A stretch of 64,000 nucleotides of DNA from Hydractinia symbiolongicarpus. Lineage: Eukaryota; Cnidaria; Hydrozoa; Anthoathecata; Hydractiniidae. A model generated the notes under the pieces. The model was given only the letters and a program-made list of their open reading frames with translations, was not told the DNA's origin and did not search any database. The stretch spans positions 13,764,001-13,828,000 of the forward strand of contig NC_079876.1 in assembly GCF_029227915.1 (NCBI RefSeq), read 5' to 3'. Position numbers and translations under genes: made by a program. This document shows, piece after piece, positions 33,866 through 45,760 of this stretch (position 1 is its first letter; each line of letters starts with the position of its first letter).

Positions 33866-34796
33866 ATGTATTTACGCTGACATGTTTCAAGTTAGTTAAG
33901 ATGGTGCCGACGTTTGCTGTGACTGCTGTGGAGCACTCAGCTATGGAGAACATTGGTTCTTTCCATAAACAAGCTATTAAAGCTTGACAAAGAGCAAACT
34001 TTTTAAGGTATATTGATGTCAACATTTCCCGGTTTAGAAAATCCTGAAGTAACGATTGAACTGGACAACAACACCTGATAATAGCAGTCCATGCTGGGGA
34101 CTAAGAACAACAACAAACAGCAGTTCTGAAGTGCAACGATTGTTGTCCTGGAGGTACAAAAAATAGACCCAGCATTATACAGTAAAGCAAGGGTCACGAA
34201 GAGACTGAAGTAGAAAAAATGACTTTTTTTGTTTGACGAAAAGGAAAAAATAAATAATCTGCCACCCGACCGACTTAAGGGCAGCCTAACCTTTTATTGG
34301 CACTTAATTTTAATGTTATAGATGGTATATAGTGCTTATCACTTGTGGCTTTCTGGTCCCATATGAACAAAAGTTTCCTTGTTAGGCAAGATAAATTTAT
34401 GTTGCTGTGGCATAATTTCGAAAATAAACAATAGATTCTTATCACAAGAATCAATATAAACTTATCACAAAAATTTCAGCTTCTAAGTGACATTTGTGAC
34501 CGAAAAATCGTTTTGAATTCACAAACAACAGAATTTCTTTAAACATACAACGTCAAATAACATATTAAAGGTACACATTGCTCGAAGAAAGATAAGGAAA
34601 AAACCTAACAAAATATTTGAATTAACGCACAAATACACGCTGGTTAAGGCATTGAAAGAGCCTTTTTACCAAAATAGGTTTGTTATTTTTAGGAGACTAT
34701 ACAAAAGTTATTGACAGTTTAAGCGAAGAAATCTCTTAAACAATTTTGGAAGTGATCCTAGAATTGCAGATATCAAAACAGCCTATTTAGACTATG
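33866..34796. other. Intergenic, nothing recognised
   Basis: Short frames only, including a 28-codon plus-strand frame at 33901-33987, without supporting evidence. Confidence 0.4.
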
Positions 34797-34967
34797 TTTA
34801 CACATTGCGGATAGATGTCGTTGCGAAATGATTGTTGCAGGTAGGCCTCGCATTTACACGGTTTGAAAGCTATCTGATACGCAAAACGGAATGATTCCGT
34901 TGCACTATAAATAATGAAATCCAAAACAAAACAATTCCGGAATGAAACCTATCTGCAATGTGTGAAA
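34797..34967. mobile_element. MITE-like element with about 18-bp inverted ends
   Basis: TTTACACATTGCGGATAG at the left is mirrored by CTATCTGCAATGTGTGAAA at the right. The interior holds a perfect palindrome, AACGGAATGATTCCGTT. No target duplication was assigned. Confidence 0.55.
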
Positions 34968-35118
34968 AAAACCTTCAAGTTATGACAGTGTTTAAAATAA
35001 CGGCCAGTCAACGGTCACTGACTGACAAATTTTGTTGATCGATTGTCAGGATCATTTTAGGAGTGTTCAGACAGATGGACAATCATTTCCATGCTTCGTG
35101 AAAAAAATATTTACTATT

Positions 35119-35149
35119 ATAATGTATATTAATAATTAATATACATTAT
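35119..35149. repeat. 31-bp palindrome
   Basis: ATAATGTATATTAAT and its reverse complement around a single A, followed at once by a second inverted pair (ATTATCTA..TAGATAAT). It could extrude as a cruciform. Confidence 0.8.
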
Positions 35150-35789
35150 TATCTACTGTTAAGAATAGATAATAATCTAAATATCTCCCTTCACTTTTAT
35201 TTCCCATTGATTCATATACATTTTTTTGATTTTTTTACCTTTTCTTTTACTGTAAATAGCTAGCTAAAATGCTACCATTTTGACTACAAATAAAAGGTTT
35301 CGCCGTTTGTTTATTTATTTTTTAATAGAGAGAAAAGTTTGAACCCAGGGCTTTTTAACTTTCTTACATCTGGATAGAATTAAATTTCATGATTGAAACT
35401 GGCAGTCGTCAAATATTTATTTAAAGTGGTGTTATGCATCATAAACTTGTTGGTTCTGATTTTAAGTAGGTGATGTTTGGGTAACAAGGATTTTATTCCG
35501 CATGGGGTCAAGGAAGTCTTCCATAACCCTGATGTATTTAGTGGTGTTTAGTAATGTTTTATGTTAGAAAAATTATCTTTTATTTAAAAATTCTTGATAA
35601 ACATCCTCTTGCGAATACATAACGTCCTCTTCTATTGCAAGTTCAAATTAAAATAAAATTAATTTATTTGAAATTATTTATATATTTAGAAGAATTATTA
35701 AAGGTATAAGGTATAAAATTGTCATTTACTATAATGACAATCTGCCAAAAACAAAGAATACTCAAATGGAAGTAACAAGAAAGCAGCCG

Positions 35790-36730
35790 ATACAGATGGA
35801 TCCATTGTGAATACAAAACATCTATCAAAATCAAATATTTTAAAAGGTTGAAAATGACCAATCAATGTTTGTTAAACGGTTGGAGAATTTTCATGTCGAT
35901 AGTTAAGTGTCAATACCAAAAGTCAATTTGCCTGAAAACACATTAGTTGTTGTTAATCTGATCAAAATTTTAACAAGCACTGATGGAATAGATATCTATT
36001 ATGAAGATATAGCTGTGGTTGGGCAATCACTGAAAAGTAAAAAAGAGCATGTACCAGGTATGATTTGAATGAAGACGAAATGCTGTTTTACAACCCGCGT
36101 ACGCAGGTAAGTAGTATATTAAGTTAGATACATATCATGGAGTTATAGTCTTAAGAAATGATGAACCACCCCAACAATATTAAACTATGGTGTTACTGGT
36201 GTTACATACGACATGTGAGGACATACAAGGGTAAACTGAAGTTTTTGGTGGAACAACCTGTAACATATTACTTTGACAATGAAAGAAATGGTGGTGCTGA
36301 TGGAAAAGATACCTTGTATTATCATTATATCATCATTATTATCATCATATCATTGTATTATCATTCCGAATTTCATTAGAGATAAAGTTTTCATTAAAAT
36401 CTTTCAAGTTTTTTACGAACATATATAGCTGTAGAGTGCATTGATGAAAGAATTTAACTGAAATGGAATAATGTATTGTGTCCGACATGAAGAGAAGGAA
36501 ATGAGAAAGCAAGGTTTAAGAATCCATAAAAATTATGATAGAAATTATGAATTACGTTTTAGCTAATAGATGCAAGGATTGTGTGTTTTTGTACCATAAA
36601 AGAATTTAATGATGAAATTAAAAAAAAATTAAGAGACCTAAGAATGCTGGAAAATCTCTTTATTATATGGCTAATGACAAATCACAAAAAGCACCATTGA
36701 GTTGTCTGCTTTGTCATACGGCAAGGCAGT
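35790..36730 (+). pseudogene. Decayed coding sequence of unknown family
   Basis: Protein-like segments occur in shifting frames: an open stretch at about 35910-36069 (NLPENTLVVVNLIKILTSTD is typical), then YDLNEDEMLFYNPRTQ ending at a donor-like CAG|GTAAGT near 36110, and further pieces near 36170-36310 and 36620-36720. I cannot assign a family. It may be an old transposon or a lost gene. Confidence 0.3.
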
Positions 36731-37398
36731 TTTATCAATAGAATGTACAATTACAAAGAAATACTTAAACACTTGATAGAGAATGCAATCTTTAACATGC
36801 TACACACTTTTTTTTTTGAATTTTGCACCGTATAACTTAATTCTGATATGCAAAATGTCACGAAAAATCATCAAAGAAACTGGCAATGTTCCTATCAGTG
36901 TTTTTTTCAATCTCAAAATTGACTTTTAAACTCAATCTTATAAAATGAAAAATATTTGAAGTAAAAAATCCTACTTGATACAATTTTTAAATAAAAAAGT
37001 CTGTAAAAACAGAAAAATAAAACATTCAGATAAAAAAGGTTGAATGATGGATAAAAACAAAATGAAAACATCAAAACAAGGTATATTATAGAAAAATATT
37101 GCTTATTACTGTTGTTTTTATTCGAAAGTGGCTGTGAATTGCGTGTGTCTGCTGAGATCTACAATGCAAAGTCATTAGAAAGGCTGTTTTAGACTTAAGT
37201 TTACATAAAACAGTAGTTTTAAGTTTACATAAAACAGTAATAAAACCTTACGAGAGGGTAAAAAAATTAAATTGTTAGCAATGGTGACTACAATTATTGA
37301 AGCACTTGGATTTTTTTAAGCATAAGCGAGTAATGGTGTCATATGCAGCATAACATACAAATAAAAATATAACACTAATCTTCTAAAAACCTGTACTT
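36731..37398. other. Downstream flank of the oxygenase gene
   Basis: AT-rich; no gene recognised. Confidence 0.4.
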
Positions 37399-39175
37399 CT
37401 AAACTTGATTTTGCTCAACCCATCCCCATGCAATAATTGAAATACGACCCTCTGAATGATATTTTTCTGGTGGTACCTAAAGACAAAGAGCAAAAAGTTT
37501 TAAAACAAATTTTATGAGTTAAGAACATTTACCTGTCCACCTACGTCAAGAAAAAACTAGAGGAGAATTAGTATGTCATAATTTGATACTGACATACAGA
37601 AACATCTTCCATACCTGCAGAATGCCATGCCTCCAAATCACATTTACATCTTTGGAAAATACATATATTGTACCATTTGGTTGTGGCATTGAAATAACTG
37701 TTTTTGTAGTTGCATGCTCAAATGCTGCTTCTCTCTCAGCTCCAAATGAGACAGCAACTGTAAAATTTTGTGTTTTAGCTTTATCAGGTTTAATAGCTGC
37801 AGCATCATGATGAAAAGGCTTCCACTCTTTCGAATCACGATACCAATTTAAACGTGTCGCTATAAAAAACAAATGAATTCATTAAAGGTTGCAAAAGTTG
37901 TCTAAAAATTATTTTTCTGAACCATCCTTATACACGGTTCAGTTTCAGCCTACAATTGTTTAAATAAATCTTTTTATCTTGTTAAAATGCTCTTATAGAT
38001 AATTTTTGCCATTTACAATTCCAGCGGCAAGCTCTTTCGGCTCAGGCATCTCTTGTAGCAGGAAAAAATATTGGGCTCTAGGTGAAGCAAGATTATTTTA
38101 GTCCATTTCTTTACACAAAGGGATTTGTTAGGACGCTGAAATTCATCTTTTGAGAATTGAAGGAAGGAAAATTGTTATGAATTAAGAAGGCTTTGACCGT
38201 GAAGAGTGAAATAAGTGAAATAATTTTTTTGTGAAATTTTGTGAAAAAAGTTTACAAATCCTTCACATGTGTCTTAAGTACTGTTACCAAGCAATCAATT
38301 TTTTCATATTTGTTTTTCACACTTCAAGATTATATAGATTATATTATATATTTAAACAATGGTTAGCTGAAACTGTGAACTTGTGTATTTAGCTAGTCTT
38401 TACCTTTAATATCCATGTCAAAATAATCGCTGATCTTATTTAGGACCATGTGAAATGTGGGACAAGACTCCTTCCACTTTTTCTTATCATCTGCAATTAC
38501 ATGGCTGTCCCCATGCCACAACTGCCATAAGTCTGTTTCCTCAATGCCAGATTGTCGTATTTCCCCCAATAACTTGTTATAAATTGTCAAATCATTTGGC
38601 TCACAAAACAAATCATGCACAACTAATACATCTCGCGATGTTATTTCCCTACTGTATTTTTTCCAACCAGCATGGGCAGCCAAAATTCTCATCTCTGCTG
38701 GCTTGTGAGAAGGTTTGAATGTCTCAGTATTCTTTTTTCTTGGTGTCATACCACGTTCCTCTTGCACATGCTTTCTATATGATGGTTGGTAATATGGTTT
38801 TTGTTCATTACTATTAGATACAAAATTAAAATTTTCTGGATTATTTTGTCCCCAAGAGTTTCTGTCTTCATAGTTTTTTAATGAAGAACTGCTATGTTGT
38901 TCGCCATATTTACTACCTCTGTGAGATCCCCGTCCACGACCACGTCTACCATCATTACTTCTTCCAAACAAATGGCTGTTTACACCTCTTCTGCTGGGAC
39001 TTTTTTTCTTGTGGTGATTCACAGGGGCTTCACATCGAAGTCCTTCCTCGCCTGTGTTCCTATCTTCTAAAGAAACTTGGTTAAAGCTATCAACTATATC
39101 TTCATCAGGGTTGTGTTTACTTTTAGGTTGATAACGTTCAATTGAATTTCTTCTTTTGTTGTGTTTATGGTCCAT
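37399..39175 (-). CDS. 2-oxoglutarate/Fe(II)-dependent oxygenase (AlkB-like fold), 364 aa, three exons
   Basis: Exons 38404-39175, 37615-37859 and 37399-37476 join in phases 1 and 0 through GT-AG sites (donors GTAAAG and GTATGG) to one intact frame of 365 codons. The ATG at 39175 sits in a good context (A at -3, G at +4). Residues 1-160 are polar and disordered, with an RGRGRGSHRG-type Arg/Gly patch that suggests RNA or ribonucleoprotein contact (inference). The catalytic domain covers about 165-364. The iron ligands are H274-x-D276 (FHHDAA) and H335 (WRHGI); R350 (EGRISI) is placed to bind 2-oxoglutarate. WYRDSKEWKPFHHD and the final IIAWGW are typical of AlkB-type double-stranded beta helices. 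Such enzymes hydroxylate or demethylate nucleic acids or proteins; the substrate is unknown. Close paralogue not identified. Confidence 0.85.
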
Positions 39176-40909
39176 TTTGGTTAACAATGCACGTGGCGCC
39201 TTCAGCAACTAAATAAACAAGTACCATTATGGGAATTCGCGCATACGTTAAATTTTACGTTATTGTTGAAAAAACAACCTCGTCCCTAGCACTTGTCAGG
39301 CTTTCGACGGCCCTTTAAATATGGTGGTCATTGCTGTGTGTTGTTAAAGATGTTGCATTCGGTTGTTCTTCTGACAGGTCGTGAAGCTGTTCAATCTCGA
39401 TTTCATTTTTTGCTTTTGGCGGCGGGAAAAAATAGACTAAGAGCACTGGGGTTGAAGTTGGCAACTGTTGTAAAAAAAGGAAACCAAACATTTATTGTAC
39501 AACAAAGAGTTAGATCGACATTTTTAGTATCAAAACTCTTAACCACTTTTTTTAACTCTTTGGTTTCAAAGGGTGTCACGTACTCACAGGCTAAATGAGC
39601 ACGTTATCATGGCATGATAACGTGACCCTTAGGCCCCATGATGGGTCTATAAGGGTCATTTTATCAAGAGATCCCAGCTAGCTCCAAAATACGCCCGAAA
39701 AATAAATACAAAACTATCGCTCTTATATTGTATAATTTAGAAATATGTGATTGCACATTCTTAGGTGCAGCTAGAGCAGGCATGAAAATAGCAGGAAAAG
39801 TAGAAGACCAATCCCCTAAACCTTCCATGAAAGAGTAGCCAGGAAAGATGAGAAAAATGAGAAAAAGAAATATTACTTTCTCAATGAATAAAAATATTAA
39901 GTAACAAAGTGAAGTGACGTATCTTCTACAATCAAAGTTTTCGGGTTGTGGTTATTTATGCATAATGACCAGACTCGTAATGACGAGTCCGGCGTGGTAC
40001 AGCGGTTTCTCTGTCTGAGTGCACCGATCAGGATCAATCGCAGTATTATATTTTCCCCTTGATTTTATTTTATAAAATCAGAATTGTAATCCCGGCGCCT
40101 ATGCGTAATTCTTCAATATATACCCATTTCTTGTTACCAGAGCCTTTTGGGATAAAACCTCGAAGTTTATCTTAAAGAGCTCTGGGAACGAAAGTGATTT
40201 TTACCTAGAATGAGTCTTGATTTCCCGACATTTTTGAGTAATTGTGTACGCGCGAAAGCAGATGAACAACCTAAACTTTGAAATTGCTCGATTTATATAC
40301 TACTTGATAAATTAATGAACAGGAAACTTGAGTCATCTTAAGCAACGTTGTCCCCAGGCGCACTTGCCTTCTTGACATCAAAGTTGCCCCGAGGTTTAGC
40401 CGCCAAGTAAGCGCTAACTTCTTTGACGAAAAAAACCCTGAGAACGGGAATGCCATGTTAAGTAGAAGAATGGCTAAAACCATATGTACCAGTCCTAATT
40501 GAATGCATACAAACATGTGGTTAAGTGTTTAGACAGTGTGACCATGACATGTTCAATGCAGCAATTCCAGCACATTACAAATTATACTATTCAATTCTCA
40601 ACAGTTTTAAGGAAGGCAAACTTAAGAAATTTATTGTCAAAAATAAACTCCGGAACATTTGCAGAATCAGCTTTAACAACCGCCTTTTTTTCAATAGCAA
40701 AAGCTAAGTCCGAACAATTCAAAAAATTCCAGAAGAATTTAAACTATTTAGTGATAACTCACAAATCATAAGGTGTGCGAATAAAGTCGATCAGATATTT
40801 AGTGCTCCCCTTATATGCTATATTCGACTAAAGCTGTCAAACCCCGCACATGCGCTCTATTCTCAAGAATGCAAGTGCTCCTGTGGTGCGTGTAGACAAG
40901 ATACTTTTA
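39176..40909. other. Upstream region of the oxygenase gene, no supported gene
   Basis: A 101-codon plus-strand frame starting near 39293 lacks an ATG at its start and has no domain. The rest is AT-rich. The SINE-like piece at 39.99 kb is listed separately. Confidence 0.4.
39985..40050 (+). mobile_element. tRNA-derived SINE-like fragment
   Basis: An A-box-like GCGTGGTACAGCGG at 39992-40005 and a weak B-box-like GGATCAATCGC at 40031-40041 are separated by TCTCTGTCTGAGTGCACCGA. It shares that order with the minus-strand fragment at 3.2 kb. Confidence 0.45.
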
Positions 40910-41018
40910 TCTATAATAAAATAAAATACCCGTATCTGTTTGTCTGTCACCCAAAATGGTACCACAAGTAGCGAGACGCGACGGGCGAATCTGTGCATTT
41001 TCCCCCGGGCGCCACTAG
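40910..41018 (+). mobile_element. Very short Helitron-like element (109 bp)
   Basis: Starts TCTATAATAAAATAAAATAC after an A and ends GCGCCACTAG before a T. It contains TGTTTGTCTGTCA and CAAGTAGCGAGACGC, both repeated in the related piece at 62.02-62.14 kb. The 3' hairpin is weak (CCCGGG), so it is a reduced or decayed copy. Confidence 0.5.
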
Positions 41019-41413
41019 TTTCCTGAAAAATCGATCGGTATAAAATATTTAAACGTTAGTAGACACGTAAATTTATATAAAGAACATATAAATAACTAAT
41101 AATAAACGTAAATATATAAAATTATCCTCGAATAAAATTTGGAGCCCTTACAAACTCTATGGAAAAGTCGAGGGGATTACTTGACGTCCTTGATATCAAA
41201 AAGGCAAAAACCCCTGGGAACGAGGTTGACTAAAGAAACGGCGTAATAGAAGAACGCAAAAAAAGTCCACGACATCATAAAATCTTTCCTCTCTGTGTTT
41301 GGTATTTCCTATCTTCCTCAATATTTTTATTTTTTTTGCGTTTGCTTTTCATATCGTGAGCACTTTATACCAGTATTTATTTTAAAGGGGAAAAAAGTTT
41401 TGACGGTTTGACG
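41019..41413. other. Spacer, nothing recognised
   Basis: AT-rich and non-coding. Confidence 0.4.
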
Positions 41414-41831
41414 TGTTGGGGCGGGTGCAACGCTTACTTCGACACACGTTAAAGATTTTTGCTAAACAAGATACAAAAATTATAGTATCCAAACAAACTA
41501 AAATTGACGTTAAAAATCGTTTAAATCCTACTGCGATCCTCCGACCCTCTAGTGTGCCGTGGGTGCAAGGAATCAAGAAACAGACGCAGGGACACAAACT
41601 AGAATAAAATAAATAATCAATAAATATAACTTACTAGCTTGTTCGCGATTAGTCACTAAATATTCACACTTCCACTAAGTAAAACAAGAGTTCTACTGAA
41701 CTCTACTAAATCCACATTCAGATTCTATCATCACAGAAAGCTTCACACAGCTTGTTTAAATTTTAATTTCTGTGCTGACAAAAAACGCCTTTATAAGCAA
41801 AAACGCGCTGGGAACAAATAGCAGTTCAACC
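41414..41831 (-). repeat. 3' LTR of the BEL element
   Basis: About 418 bp, from TGTTGGGGCGGG to GCAGTTCAACC on the plus strand. It lacks the 14-base insertion of the other LTR. Confidence 0.85.
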
Positions 41832-41878
41832 GTTTCCAGTCGAAATCTTGTCACGGCTCCTCAGGTGGGGAATCGGAC

Positions 41879-42820
41879 TCAACAAGCAGTACAATCTTCG
41901 CTATCGCACGGACAACTTCTTCTCCATTGACACGTGACTTGTCGAATATGATGGAACTTGTCTGGAAATACATCGGTTATTCGCGCCATCGGCCAAGAGT
42001 TTCGAGGTGCGTCAGGTACCATGAGCAGAACGATGTCTCCAACACCAAAATTCCTTCGGCTTTTCCACCATTTGGATTTCTCTTGCAACGTTGCAAGAAA
42101 TTCTTTTTGCCATCGACTCCAAAATTCGTTTGTGATATGCTGTATGCGTCGCCAACGACGTGTAATGTATACGTCAACAGCATCAAATGTTCCAGGTGGA
42201 GGTGCAATAACCCTTGTTTTTGTCGTGAGAAGGTTGCTTGACGAAATCGGCATCAGACTTTCTGGATCACTCAAGGTGGTCACTGTCAATGGCCTTGAGT
42301 TGACAACAGCCTCAATTTCGCATAGCAGCGTGCGCAGATTTTCATCGTTGATGCTGTCGCCATGGGTCTTCAAAAGATCTACCAATATAGATCTCACTGT
42401 GCAAATTTTCCGTTCCCAGACACCACCGAAATGACTAGCATGAGGTGGATTTCTTCGCCATTCAATTGCATCACAATCATTGTCATTGAGAAATGTATCA
42501 ATTTTTTCACGATCCAATTCCTTAAAAGCACGCTTGAATTCGTTGTCAGCACCAACAAAATTCGTGCCGTTGTCACTTCTGATGGTTCTGACATTTCCAC
42601 GACTTGCGATAAATCGTCGCAGAGCTTGGATAAAGGAGTCTGTTTCCAAGGAATTAGTCGATTCAAGATAAATTCCTCGGCAAGCCAAGCACGTGAATAT
42701 GACACCATATCGTTTGACTTCTGAGCGTCTTTCCTTTATCAAGATGGGGCCAAACAGATCAACTCCACAATAAGTAAATGGAGCAGCCTCGTTTACACGA
42801 TCTTCTGGCAGAGGACTCAT
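41879..42820 (-). pseudogene. BEL integrase core and C-terminal domain
   Basis: 313-codon frame. YCGVDLFGP holds the first catalytic Asp, RSDNGTNFVGA the second, and the third acidic residue follows HFGGVWER. The C-terminal part with FWSRWQKEFL and VGDIVLLMVPDAPRNSWPMA is the DUF5641-type end of BEL polyproteins. The zinc-binding N-terminal region upstream is out of frame. Confidence 0.9.
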
Positions 42821-43107
42821 TTGTTGTACTCCAACTTTTCCTCTTTGGGTCCGACACTTTAATCACGCGTCAATGACAACTTCTGCAGGGAACCTTTTGT
42901 GGACCATTCATTTTGATTGCTGCTCAAAAACTTCCTGTAATCTTCAGCCAGGTAATGCTGCTGTAGAATTCGTATGAGAGACAATTCAGCTTTTTAATCT
43001 CATTTACAGTGACCAGAACAGGACCAGAGGCCGCGTCGGATCTCAGGGTCATTCTGTGTCTTTTTGAACCACCAGTCCTCAATTTCTCCACGAACAGCAG
43101 GACAAAG

Positions 43108-43677
43108 CTACAGACTCAACAGCTTCTTCCAACTAGAATATTTGTTTTCCAATCGGGTGATAAGTGACGTGAGTGAAGTGATAAGTGACGTAGCATGGAC
43201 ACTTTTTACAGCTTTTACTTCTGGATCATCATCCGCAACTTGGTATTCACATTTTGGTACACTGTCCATCTTTTCCCACAAAAACTGAGGTCCGCTGAAC
43301 CATTGTTGTGACTTCCTGATGTCTGTAGGCTTGAGTCCCCTTGACGCATAGTCAGCAGGATTTGAATTCGTCGATACATAGTGCCAATGATTTGGTTTCG
43401 TCATTCTTCGTATGTACGCAATACGATTAGGGACGAACAATCTGAACCTTTTCGAGCTGTTCTTGATATACCCAAGGACAACTTGACTGTCAGTCCAAAA
43501 AGATTTGCTATCAACCTCGTACTCAAGCTCTCTTCTAACCAAGTTGACAACTGTAGCGGCCAACGCTGCAGCAACCAACTCTAGGCGAGGCATTGTAGTT
43601 TGGGTTACTCTAGCTTTGCCCATAACCAATGTGCAATGAATTTTGTCGTCTTCATTGACAAGTCTAACATAGCTCAC
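43108..43677 (-). pseudogene. BEL RNase H region
   Basis: Contains MPRLELVAA and FWTDSQVVLGYI (catalytic acidic residues), then the conserved NPADYASRG motif. It degrades the RNA strand of the replication hybrid. Separated from RT and integrase by frame breaks. Confidence 0.88.
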
Positions 43678-43844
43678 TTGTCCATACGGAGTTTTACTTG
43701 CGTCGCAAAATAGTGGAGACTGTTGACTGCTCCAAAATCAGCAGGTTTAAAACATCGGGGCACTGAAATTTGCTCCAAGAAGTGCAATGTTGACTGCCAC
43801 TGTGTCCATTCCAAGTTCACTTCGGGCGGTATAGGATCATCCCA

Positions 43845-45183
43845 TCAGAGATTTGACTGACACAATTTCTGCAAGATTTTTCTTCCAGTGACGAGGAATG
43901 GTGCAGCCAAGCTAAGATGATCGTAGATGGAACTGATGATTGATAACAACCTTCGTTTGGTTGCTGGTTGACTTTGGAGGTTGATCTTAAAGACCATTGA
44001 ATCATTTTCCACGCACCAGTGTACTCCAAGTGCACGATCAAACGGCAGATTCGTTTTCACACCCATTCTTCTTTCATTTTCAGGTATCTGCTGAAGTAAT
44101 TCGACGCAATTGCTGGTGAACTTGGTGAGACGGAATCCTCCTTTTGAACAAATCTCCATCAGCTTCACAATTAATGCCACAGCAGATTGAATGTTGGGTT
44201 TCGACTTCAGCAAGTCGTCAACATAGAAATTCCTTAGAAGCGTCAGAACAACCTCGTCCCCAAACTCTTTACCATCTTTTGCTGTTCGTCTTAATGCAAG
44301 TTGCTGCATGATGGAGAAGATGTACCACCAAAGATATGCACGCACATCTCATACGCCATCAAGGGAAGGTTGAAATCACCATCTGGCCACCAAAGATATT
44401 GCAGATATCTACGTTGTTCTTCTGGTACCCTCATTTGGTAGAACATCGCCTCAATGTCTGCCATGAAGGCTATTTGCTCTTGGCGGAATCTCATCAGCAC
44501 TCCCACCAGCTGGTTCGTCAAATCCGAACCAGACAACAACTCTTCGTTCAGCGAAGTTTTCTGCTCGTCGTCTGGCCATGGATTCGTTGTTGGGAAGTTT
44601 TGGATTACCACGACGGAATGGTAACGGGACTCATAATGGCCATTCTTCAATTGGACTTGGCGCATCAATTTCATGTATTGTAGATCTTCCTGAGACACCT
44701 CAAGATCATCATCCATTGATGTGTCTGCAATTTTGTGTGAAGTATAGGTTCGTTGCAGCATGTCATCAATACTTCGATCTTCCCATTGATGCACGATGCA
44801 AAATTGATGAGCAATAGGCTTTTTGTTGAGTGACGTCACGCTGATTCTGTTACACAATCTCACTGTCGTTTGAAACTTCAGCCATTGGTCCAACTACACA
44901 CCAGCCAAGTTAGGATTTGAAGGCGTAAGGTCCTCCGTTTTGATTGGGGGACGACCTTCTCTGGTTCCAAAGCACGAGGACAATTTGCTCGTATTAGCAA
45001 ACCAATTCTTACGTCACGTTCTTCGCACAGTTGGTCCGCTACGTCGTTTAAATACGTCCACTGACATATCTTTGTTGGCGTCGGTATTTCTTTATTGCTT
45101 AGAGGGATGGAACAAGTTTTCGGCAATTTGATCCAATCATTGGTATTTTTGTTGGCGCCTTTCACCAAGAGACCATTTAACAA
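43845..45183 (-). pseudogene. BEL reverse transcriptase, in three frame pieces
   Basis: Pieces at 44878-45183, 44291-44893 and 43845-44345 lie in different frames. The middle piece has [22 protein letters not shown] (palm motif A region), and the last has the catalytic NFYVDDLL and the Peptidase_A17-type downstream region (GVHWCVENDS). Frame changes at about 44300 and 44890 inactivate it. Confidence 0.88.
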
Positions 45184-45249
45184 TGAAGATTTTTCCGTCT
45201 GTTCGCCAGTGAGTGACTTTACCGTTATCTCACTCTCGGTACCCTTCAG

Positions 45250-45760
45250 TCACAAGCAAGACAGGAGTTCTTTGTGGATGAAGGTACCTTGACTACAATT
45301 GTCAAGCAGCGCAAACGTTAAGATGTCGGCCATCGCATCTTTGTGTCGAAGGATTACTGGAATGGCGCACATACTGATGGATCTTTCTGATGAAGTTGAG
45401 GAACCAATGCTGCAATTTTTGATGTTGCTCCCCTGTTCTGGTGAAGTGTCTTCACGTTCATCATTTTTGGTCTCCATCTTGCTTTGATGATATTCGTGTA
45501 AACCAGTCGGGTGTTTCTCTTTGCATGTGGTGCATATACGTTTGTTTTTACACGCACTTACGATGTGTCCAGCGCCATAACATCCAAAACAAAGTCTTTA
45601 TGTCTAAGCCAACAGCATTTGTCTCTAATAGATCTCTCCATGTAGTCCCTGCATTTCTCGAGATCGTGATTCTTGTCACACGCAGGGCATTTGCTGATAT
45701 TGGATGAGAAGGTTTTGACTGGTCTAGTCTTTCCAGATTCTTTGCCATTTCTCTGTCGTT
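45250..45760 (-). pseudogene. BEL zinc knuckle and aspartic protease
   Basis: Cys/His-rich segments (CPACDKNHDLEKC type) in about 45560-45700 are followed by the protease frame 45250-45477 with ILTFALLDNCSQGTFI, in which Asp of LLDNCS is the catalytic residue of BEL-type proteases (DUF1758). Broken by frame changes. Confidence 0.8.

Noticed and set aside
39293-39598. 101-codon frame upstream of the oxygenase gene
   Set aside because: No ATG at its start and no domain; probably chance in the upstream region.
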